From contig CAVWNF010000003.1 in assembly GCA_963756365.1 (NCBI GenBank), positions 1-64,000 of the forward strand: a stretch of 64,000 nt of DNA, in the 5' to 3' direction. Position 1 is the first letter of the stretch. Every line of letters begins with the position of its first letter. This DNA is from WHTI01 sp963756365 (lineage in GTDB: Bacteria; Actinomycetota; CADDZG01; WHSQ01). The notes below the pieces were generated by a model that saw nothing but the letters and a program-made list of their open reading frames with translations, was not told the DNA's origin and did not search any database. The position numbers were made by a program, and so were the translations under genes. This document shows, piece by piece, positions 24,005 through 34,655 of the stretch.

Positions 24005-25193
24005 GACGTTCCCCTTTGGCGGTGACGCTCCGGTTGATCACGTTCATCAGCGCGGAGATGACCAGCGAGAGACCGAGATATGTGAACAGGACCAGCACGA
24101 GTACCTGGAACGACCGACCGGATTGGTTCATCATCGTCTTCGTGATACCGGCGAGATCCGGGAAGCCGGCAGCGATCGCGAGGCTCGAGTTCTTGGTCAG
24201 GTTCAGGTACTGGCTGTTGATCGGCGGGATCGCGATCCTCAGGGCCTGGGGAAGGACGACCAGTCGCAATTGCTGGAGGGGACGCAAACCGAGGGCCTCG
24301 GCCGCTTCCTTCTGCCCCTTGGAAACCGCCTGGATGCTGCCGCGGATGATCTCCGCTATGAAGGCGCTGGTGTAAAGAACGAGACCGACGACCACCGCCG
24401 CTAGTCGGACGCTCGCGACCAACCCACCTTCGTAGGCGAACCCGCGCTCGTTGATCGAGGGGACGCTCAGGTCGACCGGCCCGGACAGGACGAAGGCTCC
24501 GAGGATCGCAACACCGATGAAGGCGACGAAGCCGAGCGTCTTCCCGTACTTCGGGTCTCCTGTTGCCTCCTCCCGTTTAAGCCTTAGCTTGGCGACCGCG
24601 ACCCAGACGCCGACCCCGACTGCAAGGAACAGCAACCACAACCCGAAGTTCTCCTGCGGCGCGAGGTAAGTGAGCGCGACGCCACCGGTGGTCGACATCC
24701 GGGCGATCCCAGGGATGACGATGTCGTTGTCGATCCTCGGAAGGTTCGAGAACACTCCGACCGCGAAGATGACGATGATGACGAGGACGGGAACGTTCCT
24801 GAGCGATTCGACATAGATCTGCGAGAGCTTCCTCACGATCCAGTTGGTCGATAGGCGACCGACGCCAACGATCAAGCCCAGCACGCTTGACAGGATGATC
24901 CCGGGGATAGCGATCAAGAAGATCGAGTTGGTCAGTCCGACGAAGTACGCACGGAGATAGGTCTGGTTGGGCCCGTAGTCGAGTAATGACTCGCCGATGT
25001 CGAAGCCGGCCCGCGAACCAAGGAAGTCCCACGAGGTCGAGATGCCCTGGCGACTGTAGTTGTAGTCGAGATTCAGCCAGATCTGCTGGAGAACGAATGC
25101 GATGAGCAGTACGAAGATGATCTGGCCCACGATCCTGAGGACGCGTACATCACGCCAGAATGGTGGTCGTGTGGGACGAGGGATCGTCGCCAT
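23997..25193 (-). CDS. aapQ: Amino-acid ABC transporter permease (AapQ type)
   Basis: The protein has 398 residues. The N-terminal part carries LDYNYSRQGISTSWDFL and the C-terminal EAA loop is EALGLRPLQQLRLVVLPQALRIAIPPINSQYLNLTKNSSLA, both typical of AapQ/BztB permeases. It lies 62 bases downstream of the binding-protein gene, separated by a strong hairpin (25210-25235). Confidence 0.92.
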   Translation of the reverse strand: MATIPRPTRPPFWRDVRVLRIVGQIIFVLLIAFVLQQIWLNLDYNYSRQGISTSWDFLGSRAGFDIGESLLDYGPNQTYLRAYFVGLTNSIFLIAIPGIILSSVLGLIVGVGRLSTNWIVRKLSQIYVESLRNVPVLVIIVIFAVGVFSNLPRIDNDIVIPGIARMSTTGGVALTYLAPQENFGLWLLFLAVGVGVWVAVAKLRLKREEATGDPKYGKTLGFVAFIGVAILGAFVLSGPVDLSVPSINERGFAYEGGLVASVRLAAVVVGLVLYTSAFIAEIIRGSIQAVSKGQKEAAEALGLRPLQQLRLVVLPQALRIAIPPINSQYLNLTKNSSLAIAAGFPDLAGITKTMMNQSGRSFQVLVLVLFTYLGLSLVISALMNVINRSVTAKGERRD

Positions 25194-25209
25194 AGCGTTG
25201 GAGAGTAGA

Positions 25210-25235
25210 CGAGGGGGCCCGAGAGGGCCCCCTCG
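25210..25235 (-). terminator. Intercistronic hairpin between aapJ and aapQ
   Basis: CGAGGGGGCCC (25210-25220) pairs perfectly with GGGCCCCCTCG (25225-25235) around GAGA. There is no U run after it on the minus strand. It probably stabilises the aapJ message or partly stops transcription, so that the binding protein is made in excess. Confidence 0.7.
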
Positions 25236-25255
25236 TTACGACTCTTCTTCGATCC

Positions 25256-26350
25256 CTACCGGACCGGATGGGCGTACTGGATACCGCCATCGGTCCACAG
25301 CGCGTTGATGCCGCGCTCCAAGCCGAGCGGAGTTCCGGTTCCCAGATGCCGGTCGAACACCTCTCCGTAGTTGCCGATCTCACGCAAGACGTTCTGCATG
25401 AAGTCCGCCGGCAGGCCAAGGCCGGAATCGATCGGCTCCCCCTCTTCGAAGGGCACACCGAGGAGCGCCGCTACCGACGGGTTGTCGGGGTCGCTGATCT
25501 GGCCGTCGACGTTGTTGCTGGTCACGCCGAGTTCCTCGGCGAGGATCATGCCCTCGACGACCCAGTTCAGCGCGTCGTGTAGTTCGTGCTCGCTGTCGAG
25601 CGTGCCCGGTGCCAGGGGCTCCTTGGACATGATGTCCTCGAGGATCACCAGCGATTCGGGACCACCTTGACCATCGGGCCACTGCGAGCGGATACCGGCG
25701 AGCTGGCTGCGGTCGGAGGTCCATCCCTGGCACTGGCCGGAGATGAAGGCTTCCTGTAGCTGAGGGTTCTCGGGGAATGTGACCGGAGCGATCTCTACGC
25801 CTACGGACTGTGCGTAGTCGGCGAGGTTGAGCTCGGTCGTGGTCCCAGTGGTCACGCAGACGCTGGTTCCATCCATGTCGGCTACCGAGTCGAATCCCGA
25901 GTCGGCGGAGACCATCATGGCCTGGCCGTCGTAGAAGTTGACGTGCATGAAGTCGACGCCCTCGGCGCCGTCACGGCTCGACGACCAGGTCGTGTTCCTG
26001 ACCAGCACGTCGTACTCACCTGACCGCAATGCGTTGAACCGGTTGTCTGCGTCGATAGCGGTCAGCTCGATGGCGTCCGGGTCGCCGAACAGAGCGGCCG
26101 CGAAAGCCTTACAGAAGTCGATGTCGAAACCGACGATGTCGCCGCCTTCCTCGAAACCGAACCCTGGCACCGTGTTGTTGACACCGCACTTGATCGAGCC
26201 ACGTTCGAGGATCTCGTCTAAGAGGCTCCCACCTTGCGCCGCCTTGTCGCCGTTCGAGTCGGCGTTGTCATCGCTGCGGTCACATGCGACCGCGAACATC
26301 GCCAGGCACATGATGAGTGCACCCAGCTTGAATGAGATGCTCCTGTGCAT
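25256..26350 (-). CDS. aapJ: Amino-acid ABC transporter substrate-binding lipoprotein (AapJ type)
   Basis: The protein has 364 residues. The signal peptide ends in the lipobox FAVAC. A family 3 solute-binding domain follows: ERGSIKCGVNNTVPGFGFEE, GFDIDFCKAFAAALFGD, YDVLVRNTTWSSSRD, DGTSVCVTTGTTTELNLADY. This matches the AapJ/BztA general L-amino-acid binders. It is first in the aapJQMP operon, so the promoter should be in 26351-26596, which it shares divergently with the gene at 26597. I saw no riboswitch there. Confidence 0.92.
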   Translation of the reverse strand: MHRSISFKLGALIMCLAMFAVACDRSDDNADSNGDKAAQGGSLLDEILERGSIKCGVNNTVPGFGFEEGGDIVGFDIDFCKAFAAALFGDPDAIELTAIDADNRFNALRSGEYDVLVRNTTWSSSRDGAEGVDFMHVNFYDGQAMMVSADSGFDSVADMDGTSVCVTTGTTTELNLADYAQSVGVEIAPVTFPENPQLQEAFISGQCQGWTSDRSQLAGIRSQWPDGQGGPESLVILEDIMSKEPLAPGTLDSEHELHDALNWVVEGMILAEELGVTSNNVDGQISDPDNPSVAALLGVPFEEGEPIDSGLGLPADFMQNVLREIGNYGEVFDRHLGTGTPLGLERGINALWTDGGIQYAHPVR

Positions 26351-26596
26351 CCAGAATCCCCCCTGAGGTCTGCCTACCCGTCTCCGGCCGTAGTCCAGTG
26401 CCAGCCGATTCCACAGCGTAACAAGCTATTTGCCCCGATTTGCCCCATCCTGTGCGATGTAGGGCCATGGGGCCAAGGGGTGCCAGAAGAAGGTGTTTCC
26501 CCTGATCGAGGCATTCCTCGCCAGGAGCGGGGAGCCCGAGGAGCAGGAATAGGCCATCTAGGGGCGAATCTCCCATCACTTGATATGGGAGGAACC

Positions 26597-27512
26597 ATGC
26601 GCCGCCGCACGTTGAGCTTCGTCGCTTTCCTGTTGGTCGCTTCGATCGGACTCGCCGCGCCTGCGGGGGCCGGGCTGATCAGCGCGCCGATGCTGAGTAC
26701 GTATGCGACGACGGTCACCGTCCCCGTGACGATCGACCCCGGCCACCCGGGCACATTCAGTATCGGGAAAGTCGTGGGCGAGACCAAGTTGCTCGACAGC
26801 ACTCTCGACAAGGTCCTAGGCACAGAGTCCTTCGTCCCGGTGATCGCCCCGGCACCGAGTTCGGGCCTGTCAGCGCCTTCCGGTGAGAAGTTCAACTGTG
26901 GAGTCGATCAGAGTGCGCCGGGCCTCACGGTCTACGAACCCCTCTACTCGGAACACACCACGAACAAGTACTACATGTCGTGGCTGATGGCCCTCTACTC
27001 GCAGCGAGCGGCGCGGATCGTGGCCGGTCAAGGGGCCACCTTCCAGGTCGAGGAGTGCACCGCCGGCGGCGCGGACGCGAAGAACGGTTACCGGGCCACC
27101 AAGTCCGGCGCCGCGGTCGCCTACAAGGACACCGAAGCCTGTGTGGTTGGGCTTCAACTGGGCCAAGGGTCTGAACCAATCGACGGCCTCATCGAGCCAC
27201 TCCTTCCAGTCACTGGCGCTTCCGGTGACCGTCACTGGGTCGGTCGAGATCGCGTCGGTTGCATCTCAGAACACCGGAACCAAGGGGACTGGCCCCGTCT
27301 CGACCTCCCTCGATCCTTTCTCCGTGAACGAGGCAAACGGGTGGTGGCAGTCGGCATGCTCTAACGTCATCTCGTGCGGAAGTCCTCAGTGGGAAGGAAG
27401 CGTCGTTCACGGGCTCTGGGAGTTCCCCGAGGCGCTCGAGCATCCGCTCACATTCGCGATGGTTCCGTGGATCGTCTACCACTGCGGCAACTCCTCCGGA
27501 GTGTGCAACTGA
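26597..27512 (+). CDS. Exported protein of unknown function, one frame break
   Basis: The signal peptide is MRRRTLSFVAFLLVASIGLAAPAGA and GGGAGGA precedes the ATG by 3-4 bases. The frame breaks near 27140: before it the protein reads YKDTEACV, after it WLGFNWAKGLNQSTASSSHSFQSL and on to a natural end HCGNSSGVCN at 27512. The reconstructed protein has about 305 residues with several cysteines in the C-terminal third. I do not recognise the family. The next gene starts inside its last codons, so the two are probably co-transcribed. Confidence 0.65.
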
Positions 27513-28346
27513 GGCACCGCGTCACCCTGTTCTGCGCGCTCGTGACGATGGTGATGGTTCCTACGGCGTGTGATCGTCAGGCAGTCACCGAGCAACCCGC
27601 GGCCGGGGTGAAGATCGATTCGGGTCGCCTCTTCCTGATGGCCGGTCCCTCGCCGTTCGATGCTGACGTCTACCGCGCCGATCCAGGTGATCGGGACCTG
27701 GCGCGAGTCACCACAGGTGCTCGAGTGTCTTCGATCGGTGGCTTCGGTACCGACCTGGTGGTGGCAACCGCTCGCCAGCGGATCGATCACCTCGAGATCC
27801 TCACGAGCGGGGGCTTCGAGCCGGTTCCCCGCCTTGGTCGTCCCCACGCGTTCACGCCCGCCTTCAACGAAGGACGCCTCGCGTTCGTAGCCCCGGTGGG
27901 GCAGGGAGATGAGGTCCGGTTCCAGCTGAGGATCCTCGAGCCGGACGGTCGGTTGGAAACGGTCTATCGCTCCCGCGAAACGCTGTCGTTCCCAACCTGG
28001 AGCGACGGGAAGCTGTTCGTCCTCGAGGGGGCTTCGGAGGAGGCCCGGATCATCGCCGTCTGCCAGCAAGGTCCTCGTAGCGCCCGCTCCCGGAGCGACG
28101 ATCCTGACGTCATCGGGTGGGGTCCTCGCGTGGTCGGCCTTCGACGGGTCGTCCAGCTTCGTCGATCTCTCCGAGGCGGAGACCTTCGATCTAGAGGGGT
28201 GGAATGTCCTCTGTGGAGGGCTGACGAACGAGTTCCTCGTCGGGAACGGAGATGCGCTCGCCACCTTCTCTCCTGGAGAGCCGGGGGCCTCTCCCATAGG
28301 TCGTGCGGGTGTGGGGCCCGTCTACGACTGTGAGTGGTTGCCTTGA
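27503..28346 (+). CDS. Lipoprotein with beta-propeller-like segments, one frame break
   Basis: GTG at 27503 overlaps the previous gene and opens a lipoprotein signal (FCALVTMVMVPTAC). The body has repeated strands such as DVYRADPGDRDLARVTTGARVSSIGGFG and RLAFVAPVGQGDEVRFQLRIL, suggesting a TolB/WD-like propeller. The frame breaks near 28070. Skipping one base gives KVLVAPAPGATILTSSGGVLAWSAF and then a clean end VYDCEWLP with TGA at 28344-28346. The function is unknown. Confidence 0.6.
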
Positions 28347-28518
28347 TCCGAGAGCCATCCTGCGGGCACCGCGATTCGCATGTACATTACGCATCGCCGG
28401 AGCGCACAAGGGGGGCGCCACGGTGGGTCTTTACGGAGTTACGACTGCTGTAGTAGGCTCCCCCTGCTCGGAGTCTCGTTCTGTGACTTCGTGGGGGAAA
28501 ACATCGGGGAGATAAGAC

Positions 28519-29472
28519 TTGGCACAGAGTGCTATCGATTTCCAACCGACGGGCGGTCCGCCTTCCGGGGAAGATGGCGAAGGTCCGGGCATCGTTGCTA
28601 GGACTCCGCGCCAGATCTTCTGGGCAAAGTTCAAGCAGGACAAACTCGCCATCGTCGGAGCACTCCTCGTCCTACTGATGATCCTCCTGGCGCTCAGCGC
28701 CGGCGTCTTCTCCAAGCTCACCGATAACCCCTTCGACAAGCAGTTCCGCGATATCGGCCTCAACACTTTCGGTTCCCCATCACCCCCCGACTCGAGCCAC
28801 TGGTTCGGTTTCGACGACCTCGGTCGTGACCTCTTCGTGAGGGTTCTGTATGGGGCCCGCACGTCTCTCAAGATCGCGATCATCGCCACTGGTTTCGAGC
28901 TCGCGATCGGTGTCTTCATCGGGATGCTGGCCGGTTACCGACGTGGCTGGGTCGACACGCTCCTGTCCCGACTCACCGACCTGATCCTTTCGATCCCGTT
29001 CCTGCTGCTCGCGATCTCCTTGTCCGTCGTGCGCGGCGGCAGCGAGGGCATGGTGATCTTCCTGATCACCTTCTTCGGATGGCCGTACATCGCGCGCATC
29101 GTGCGTGGTCAAACGCTCTCATTACGCGAGACCCAGTTCGTGGAAGCGGCTCATTCAATGGGCGCATCGACCCCGTGGATCATGTTCCGGGAGATCCTGC
29201 CGAACCTCGTTGCGCCGATCATCGTCTACGCGACGCTGATCATCCCGACCAACATCGTGGCGGAGTCTGCTCTCTCGTTCCTCGGTGTCGGGATCCAAGA
29301 GCCGCAACCCTCATGGGGCAAGATGATCTCTAATGCAACCCAATACGTCACTTACGGCGCAGCCTGGTGGTACATGTTCTATCCGGGCCTGCTCCTCTTC
29401 TTGACCGTTCTCGGATTCAACCTGTTGGGCGATGGGCTACGTGACGCGCTCGACCCGAGAACGAGGGAGTAA
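28519..29472 (+). CDS. Oligopeptide/dipeptide ABC transporter permease (DppC type)
   Basis: The protein has 317 residues. A leader helix (IVGALLVLLMILLALSAGVFS) is followed by the DppC/OppC permease domain with HWFGFDDLGRDLFVRVLYGARTSL and the EAA loop EAAHSMGASTPWIMFREILPNLVAPIIVYA. The start is TTG at 28519 with GGGGAGA upstream. It is the first gene of a peptide uptake operon (permease C, binding protein, permease B, two ATPases, DUF1028), an unusual order. The promoter lies in 28347-28518, where no clear operator was seen. Confidence 0.92.
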   Translation: MAQSAIDFQPTGGPPSGEDGEGPGIVARTPRQIFWAKFKQDKLAIVGALLVLLMILLALSAGVFSKLTDNPFDKQFRDIGLNTFGSPSPPDSSHWFGFDDLGRDLFVRVLYGARTSLKIAIIATGFELAIGVFIGMLAGYRRGWVDTLLSRLTDLILSIPFLLLAISLSVVRGGSEGMVIFLITFFGWPYIARIVRGQTLSLRETQFVEAAHSMGASTPWIMFREILPNLVAPIIVYATLIIPTNIVAESALSFLGVGIQEPQPSWGKMISNATQYVTYGAAWWYMFYPGLLLFLTVLGFNLLGDGLRDALDPRTRE

Positions 29473-29530
29473 CTGATCGAACGGAAGGGGGTTCGAGGGC
29501 AGCACCTTAAGTAGGCAACATGCACCGCAA

Positions 29531-29542
29531 TGCAGTACTGCA
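29531..29542. promoter_or_regulatory. 12-bp palindrome before the peptide-binding protein gene
   Basis: TGCAGTACTGCA is a perfect palindrome 46 bases before the start of the binding-protein gene. It could be an operator or part of an RNA hairpin. The role is unknown. Confidence 0.35.
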
Positions 29543-29587
29543 GCACGCAGTAAGGAAGTATCGGCAGAAATACGGGAGGGAAGAGTA

Positions 29588-31354
29588 TTGAGTAAGAAGC
29601 GATTCATACGGCTGTTTGCCGTACTTCTCGCGCTGTCTCTCATCGCAGCCGCTTGTGGCGGCGGGGATGATGAGCCCAGCACGGGTGGTGGCGGTGACGA
29701 TGTAACAGAGGACGTACCTACCGGTGGCACGTTGCGCATCGCAGGAACGTCAGACGTTGACTATATGGACCCAGCGTCCATGTACTACACGTTGTCTTGG
29801 ACCATGGCGCGAGGCGTGTTCCGCACGCTCGTGACCTACCCAGCGGTCCCTGACTTCGAAGAGCAGAACGTTCTGGTGCCCGACCTTGCGACGGACACCG
29901 GTACGCCTAACGAGGACTCCTCGGAGTGGACCTTCACGCTGAAGGACGGGGTCAAGTTCGGCCCGGCCCTCGGTGGCGAAGAGGTTCCTGGAGTCACGGG
30001 CGAAGAGATCACCTCGGCGGACATCAAGTACGCGCTTGAGCGCGTCTTCATCCCGTCGGTCGGTGGTGGATACCCGTTCTACTACGACGTCATGGAAGGT
30101 GCCGCTGACTTCGCTGCCGGTAAGGCAGACGAGATCACCGGTATCGAGACGCCTGACGACAAGACCATCATCTTCCACCTGACCGAGCCGACCGGTGACT
30201 GGCCGTTCCGTATGGCCATGCCCGCGTCTGCCCCGGTGCCCAAGACCTACGCGGAGCAGTTCGACAAGGAGAAGGACTCGGACTACGACAACCACGTTGT
30301 CGCTTCGGGCCCCTACTACGTCGCAGAGTGGTCCCCTGAAGAGCACATCCAGCTCGAGCGCAACGAGCAGTGGGACGCTGCAACTGACGACGTCCGCAAG
30401 GCATACGTTGACTCCGTCGATTGGAAGCTTGGCTTCGACAACGACGTGGGTGTCAGCAAGGTTCAGGATGGCGACTACGACATCGGTCTTGACGTTTCGC
30501 CTCAGGGTCCTGCTCTCGAGCAGACGCTTAACGACCCCGAGCTCAAGGACCGTCTGATCAATGAGCCATCGCTCTGCACCCGTTACCTCTTCTTGAACAC
30601 CACGATCGAGCCGTTCGACAACCAGGAAGTGCGTCAGGCTGTCAACGTTGCTATCGACCGTGCGAACCTGAAGACCCTGCAGGGTGGACCAATCACCGGT
30701 GAGATCGCTGCCAGCATCCTGCCTCCGGGCATGGCTGGTTACCTGTCGCCGGAGGAGTACAACCCGTTCGAGACGGACGGGATGGCTGGTGACATCGACA
30801 AGGCCAAGCAGATGATGGCCGACGCCGGTTACCCGGACGGTTTCGACGGAGAGCTTCTCTTCGTCGGTGCCTCGGACCCGCCTCACGACAAGTACGCCGA
30901 GTCGGTCCGTGCTGACCTCGAGGCGCTGGGCTTCACGAACCTCGATGTGAAGACCCCTGCGTTCCCGAACCAGTACACGCAGTTCTACGGGATCCCCGAC
31001 AAGGAAGTCGCCATCGGAACGTCCGCTGGTTGGTGCAAGGACTACAACGACGCCTTCACCTTCCTGGACCCGCTGTTCTCCGGTGACAACATCCTCGAGT
31101 CGGGTAACCAGAACTACTCGGAGATCGACGACCCGGCACTGAACGATGCGATCGCAGCTGCGTCGCAGACTCCGTTCGGTGACGAGCGTGTCGCAGCTTG
31201 GGAAGAGGCCAACCGCCTCGCCACCGAGAGCGGCGCGTGGGTTCCGTGGACCTGGGACAACGAGACGATCATCTACTCAGAGCGTCTCGTTAACCCGATC
31301 TACAACACCTTCATCTCGCACATCGACTGGGTCGTAGTTGGGGTCCAGGAGTAA
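29588..31354 (+). CDS. Peptide ABC transporter substrate-binding lipoprotein (family 5)
   Basis: The protein has 588 residues. The signal ends in lipobox IAAAC, followed by a Gly/Asp-rich linker. Family 5 features: GGTLRIAGTSDVDYMDPA, ITSADIKYALERVF, HVVASGPYYVAEWSPEEHIQLERNEQWDA and NTTIEPFDNQEVRQAVNVAIDR. It captures di- or oligopeptides for the DppBCDF-like importer encoded around it. Codon use (many GGT, CGT, CTT) differs from neighbours and fits high expression. The start is TTG at 29588 after GGGAGGGAAG. A strong hairpin follows the gene. Confidence 0.92.
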   Translation: MSKKRFIRLFAVLLALSLIAAACGGGDDEPSTGGGGDDVTEDVPTGGTLRIAGTSDVDYMDPASMYYTLSWTMARGVFRTLVTYPAVPDFEEQNVLVPDLATDTGTPNEDSSEWTFTLKDGVKFGPALGGEEVPGVTGEEITSADIKYALERVFIPSVGGGYPFYYDVMEGAADFAAGKADEITGIETPDDKTIIFHLTEPTGDWPFRMAMPASAPVPKTYAEQFDKEKDSDYDNHVVASGPYYVAEWSPEEHIQLERNEQWDAATDDVRKAYVDSVDWKLGFDNDVGVSKVQDGDYDIGLDVSPQGPALEQTLNDPELKDRLINEPSLCTRYLFLNTTIEPFDNQEVRQAVNVAIDRANLKTLQGGPITGEIAASILPPGMAGYLSPEEYNPFETDGMAGDIDKAKQMMADAGYPDGFDGELLFVGASDPPHDKYAESVRADLEALGFTNLDVKTPAFPNQYTQFYGIPDKEVAIGTSAGWCKDYNDAFTFLDPLFSGDNILESGNQNYSEIDDPALNDAIAAASQTPFGDERVAAWEEANRLATESGAWVPWTWDNETIIYSERLVNPIYNTFISHIDWVVVGVQE

Positions 31355-31390
31355 GCACCACCGCAAGATGAAATAGCAGTATGTGATTGG

Positions 31391-31416
31391 GTGGGGCCGG
31401 TTCCGACCGGCCCCAC
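31391..31416 (+). terminator. Hairpin after the peptide-binding protein gene
   Basis: GTGGGGCCGGT (31391-31401) pairs with ACCGGCCCCAC (31406-31416) around TCCG, followed by CTTC. Since the permease gene at 31513 continues the same transporter, it probably acts as a partial terminator or 3'-end stabiliser. Confidence 0.7.
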
Positions 31417-31512
31417 CTTCACCCGGGATCTGGTCCCGTTCGCGGGAGGCGACCAGGCCCCGGTTGAAGGTCGAAGAACGTTGAAGATGTATCGATCGGT
31501 AAGGAGAGGGCC

Positions 31513-32487
31513 ATGTTTCAGTACGTAGTCAGGCGACTCTTGTGGTCGGCCGTGATGCTCGTGCTGGTCATCGCGGTCGTGTTCCTGATCTTCTTCGTTC
31601 TCCCCGGAGGCACGGGCCGGCAAGAGGATGGTCGCGCCAGCCCGGTGGCCGTGATGATGGCCGGCCGTAACCCGCGCCCCGCACTGGTCAAGAACATCGA
31701 GGAGCGTCTCGGACTGGATCGCCCGGTCTACGTTCAGTTCGGCAGGTACATCGGGAACGCTCTTCAAGGTGACCTCGGCTACTCGTACCAGTCTCAGATC
31801 GACGTGAGGGAGGCCGTGTTCCACCGACTCCCGGCGACGATCTCGTTGGCGTTCGGTGCATCGATCGTGTGGCTGATGATCGGCATACCTATCGGTGTCA
31901 TCTCCGCCTTGAAACGAAGATCGTTACTCGATCGCGGGTCGATGCTGTTTGCCCTTGCTGGGGTGTCGATGCCGACGTTCTGGTTGGGTTTGATCGCGAT
32001 CTTCTTCTTCGACTCTCGATTGAACGTGTACGACACGGGAAACTACGCGTCCCTGACCTCGAATCCCGGACAGTGGCTGTCCACGATGTGGCTGCCGTGG
32101 ATGGTCCTCGCCGTGACCTTCGCCGCCTTCTACACGCGGATGGTGCGCGGCAACATGCTCGAGGTTCAAGGCGAGGACTACATCAGGACGGCGCGCGCCA
32201 AGGGTCTGAAGGAGCGTTCGGTTATCCGCCACGTCCTTCGGAGCGCCCTGACACCGGTCGTCACGATGTACGGACTGGACCTTGGGATCCTGCTCGGCGG
32301 AGCGATCATCACCGAGCGCATCTTCAACATCCCGGGGATCGGTCTGCTGGCGGTCGATGCGATCACGAGTTCGGATCTTCCGATCATCCTTGGCACGACG
32401 GTGTTCGCTGCGTTCTTCGTGATCCTTGCCAACCTGGTCGTGGACATCGTTTATGCGGTCCTCGACCCACGCGTGAGGTACTCGTAA
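31513..32487 (+). CDS. Oligopeptide/dipeptide ABC transporter permease (DppB type)
   Basis: The protein has 324 residues. The DppB/OppB pattern is clear: an N-terminal helix at YVVRRLLWSAVMLVLVIAVV, NIEERLGLDRPVYVQFGRYI, and EAA loop RTARAKGLKERSVIRHVLRSALTPVVTMYGLDLG...IFNIPGIG. AAGGAGAGGG precedes the ATG. It forms the channel with the DppC-type permease at 28519. Confidence 0.93.
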   Translation: MFQYVVRRLLWSAVMLVLVIAVVFLIFFVLPGGTGRQEDGRASPVAVMMAGRNPRPALVKNIEERLGLDRPVYVQFGRYIGNALQGDLGYSYQSQIDVREAVFHRLPATISLAFGASIVWLMIGIPIGVISALKRRSLLDRGSMLFALAGVSMPTFWLGLIAIFFFDSRLNVYDTGNYASLTSNPGQWLSTMWLPWMVLAVTFAAFYTRMVRGNMLEVQGEDYIRTARAKGLKERSVIRHVLRSALTPVVTMYGLDLGILLGGAIITERIFNIPGIGLLAVDAITSSDLPIILGTTVFAAFFVILANLVVDIVYAVLDPRVRYS

Positions 32488-32542
32488 AGACATCCGGTAA
32501 CGACTATCTGGGGAGAGTCCGAACCTTTATGCTCGGTCAACG

Positions 32543-33565
32543 ATGACTACTGAAACGCTGCTTGAAGTCAAAGATCTGCGTGTCCATTTCCCAACGGGGG
32601 ACGGACTTGTAAAGGCGGTTGACGGGCTGACCTTCAGCGTGAACCGACGTGAGACGTTCGGGATCGTTGGCGAATCTGGGTCGGGCAAGAGCGTTACCAA
32701 CCTGACCGCGCTCGGTCTGACAGACCGCAACGCGGCCGAGATCACAGGCGAGGTCTTGTTCAAGGGACGCGACCTCCTCAAGTTGCCCAAGGAAGAACTC
32801 CGGAAGGTCCGCGGCAAAGAGATGGCGATGATCTTCCAGGACCCGTTCTCGTGTCTGCATCCCTTCTATCGCGTCGGCGATCAGATCGTCGAGGCGATCC
32901 TGTGCCACGACAAGGTGCCGAAGAAGCAGGCGGTAGAGCGAACGATCGACATGCTAGGTGCGGTCGGGATCCCCAAGCCTAGGGAACGCTTCAAGGACTA
33001 CCCGCACCAGTACTCGGGCGGGATGCGCCAGCGCGCGATGATCGCGATGGCTCTGGTGCACAACCCCGACCTACTGATCGCAGACGAGCCCACGACCGCT
33101 CTCGATGTCACGGTTCAGGCTCAGATCCTCGAACTGATCGATCGCATCAAGAGCGAGTTCAACATCGGCGTGATCCTCATCACTCACGACCTCGGCGTCG
33201 TTTCCGACGTAGCTGATTCTGTGATGGTGATGTACGCGGGGCGGGCGGTCGAGCGGGGATCGCGCGACAAGGTCTTCAAGAATCCTCAGCACCCCTACAC
33301 GTGGGGGCTGCTCGAGTCGATCCCGCACATCGATCAGAAGGGCTCGAAGCTCGTTCCGATCGAGGGCTCGCCGCCGTCGCTTGATCAAGGTTCCGAACGG
33401 ATGCTCGTTCCACCCTCGCTGTCCCCACAGGTTCGATCCATGTAACAAGGACGATCCGATGATCGACAATCGCGGGTCGGACCACATGGATGCGTGTCAT
33501 CTCTCCGCTGAAGAGAAGAAGAAGATCTGGGCGGAGCGTCAATCCCGCAGAACGAAGGCGGCATC

Positions 33566-33569
<4 letters not shown>
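32543..33569 (+). CDS. Peptide ABC transporter ATPase (DppD type), frame break near the C-terminus
   Basis: The ABC domain is complete: GESGSGKSV, FQDPFSCLHPFYRV, YSGGMRQRAMIAMAL, LLIADEPTTALDVT, ITHDLGVV. The family's C-terminal Fe-S-like/peptide-transporter motif IxxPxGCxFHPRCP appears only after skipping one base near 33382, giving IKVPNGCSFHPRCPHRFDPC and an end at 33569. The corrected stop overlaps the next start (ATGA at 33566-33569), which strongly supports the correction. The uncorrected frame would end at 33445. Confidence 0.9.
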
Positions 33570-34646
<1,077 letters not shown>

Positions 34647-34655
34647 GCCGCGCCG

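Noticed and set aside
26351..26596. Riboswitch in the aapJ / exported-protein intergenic region
   Set aside because: I looked for known riboswitch cores and stems and recognised none. Only ordinary ribosome-binding sites are visible.
29750..30886. Long minus-strand open frame across the peptide-binding gene
   Set aside because: It is the antisense shadow of a highly biased coding sequence, with no family motifs and no ribosome-binding site.
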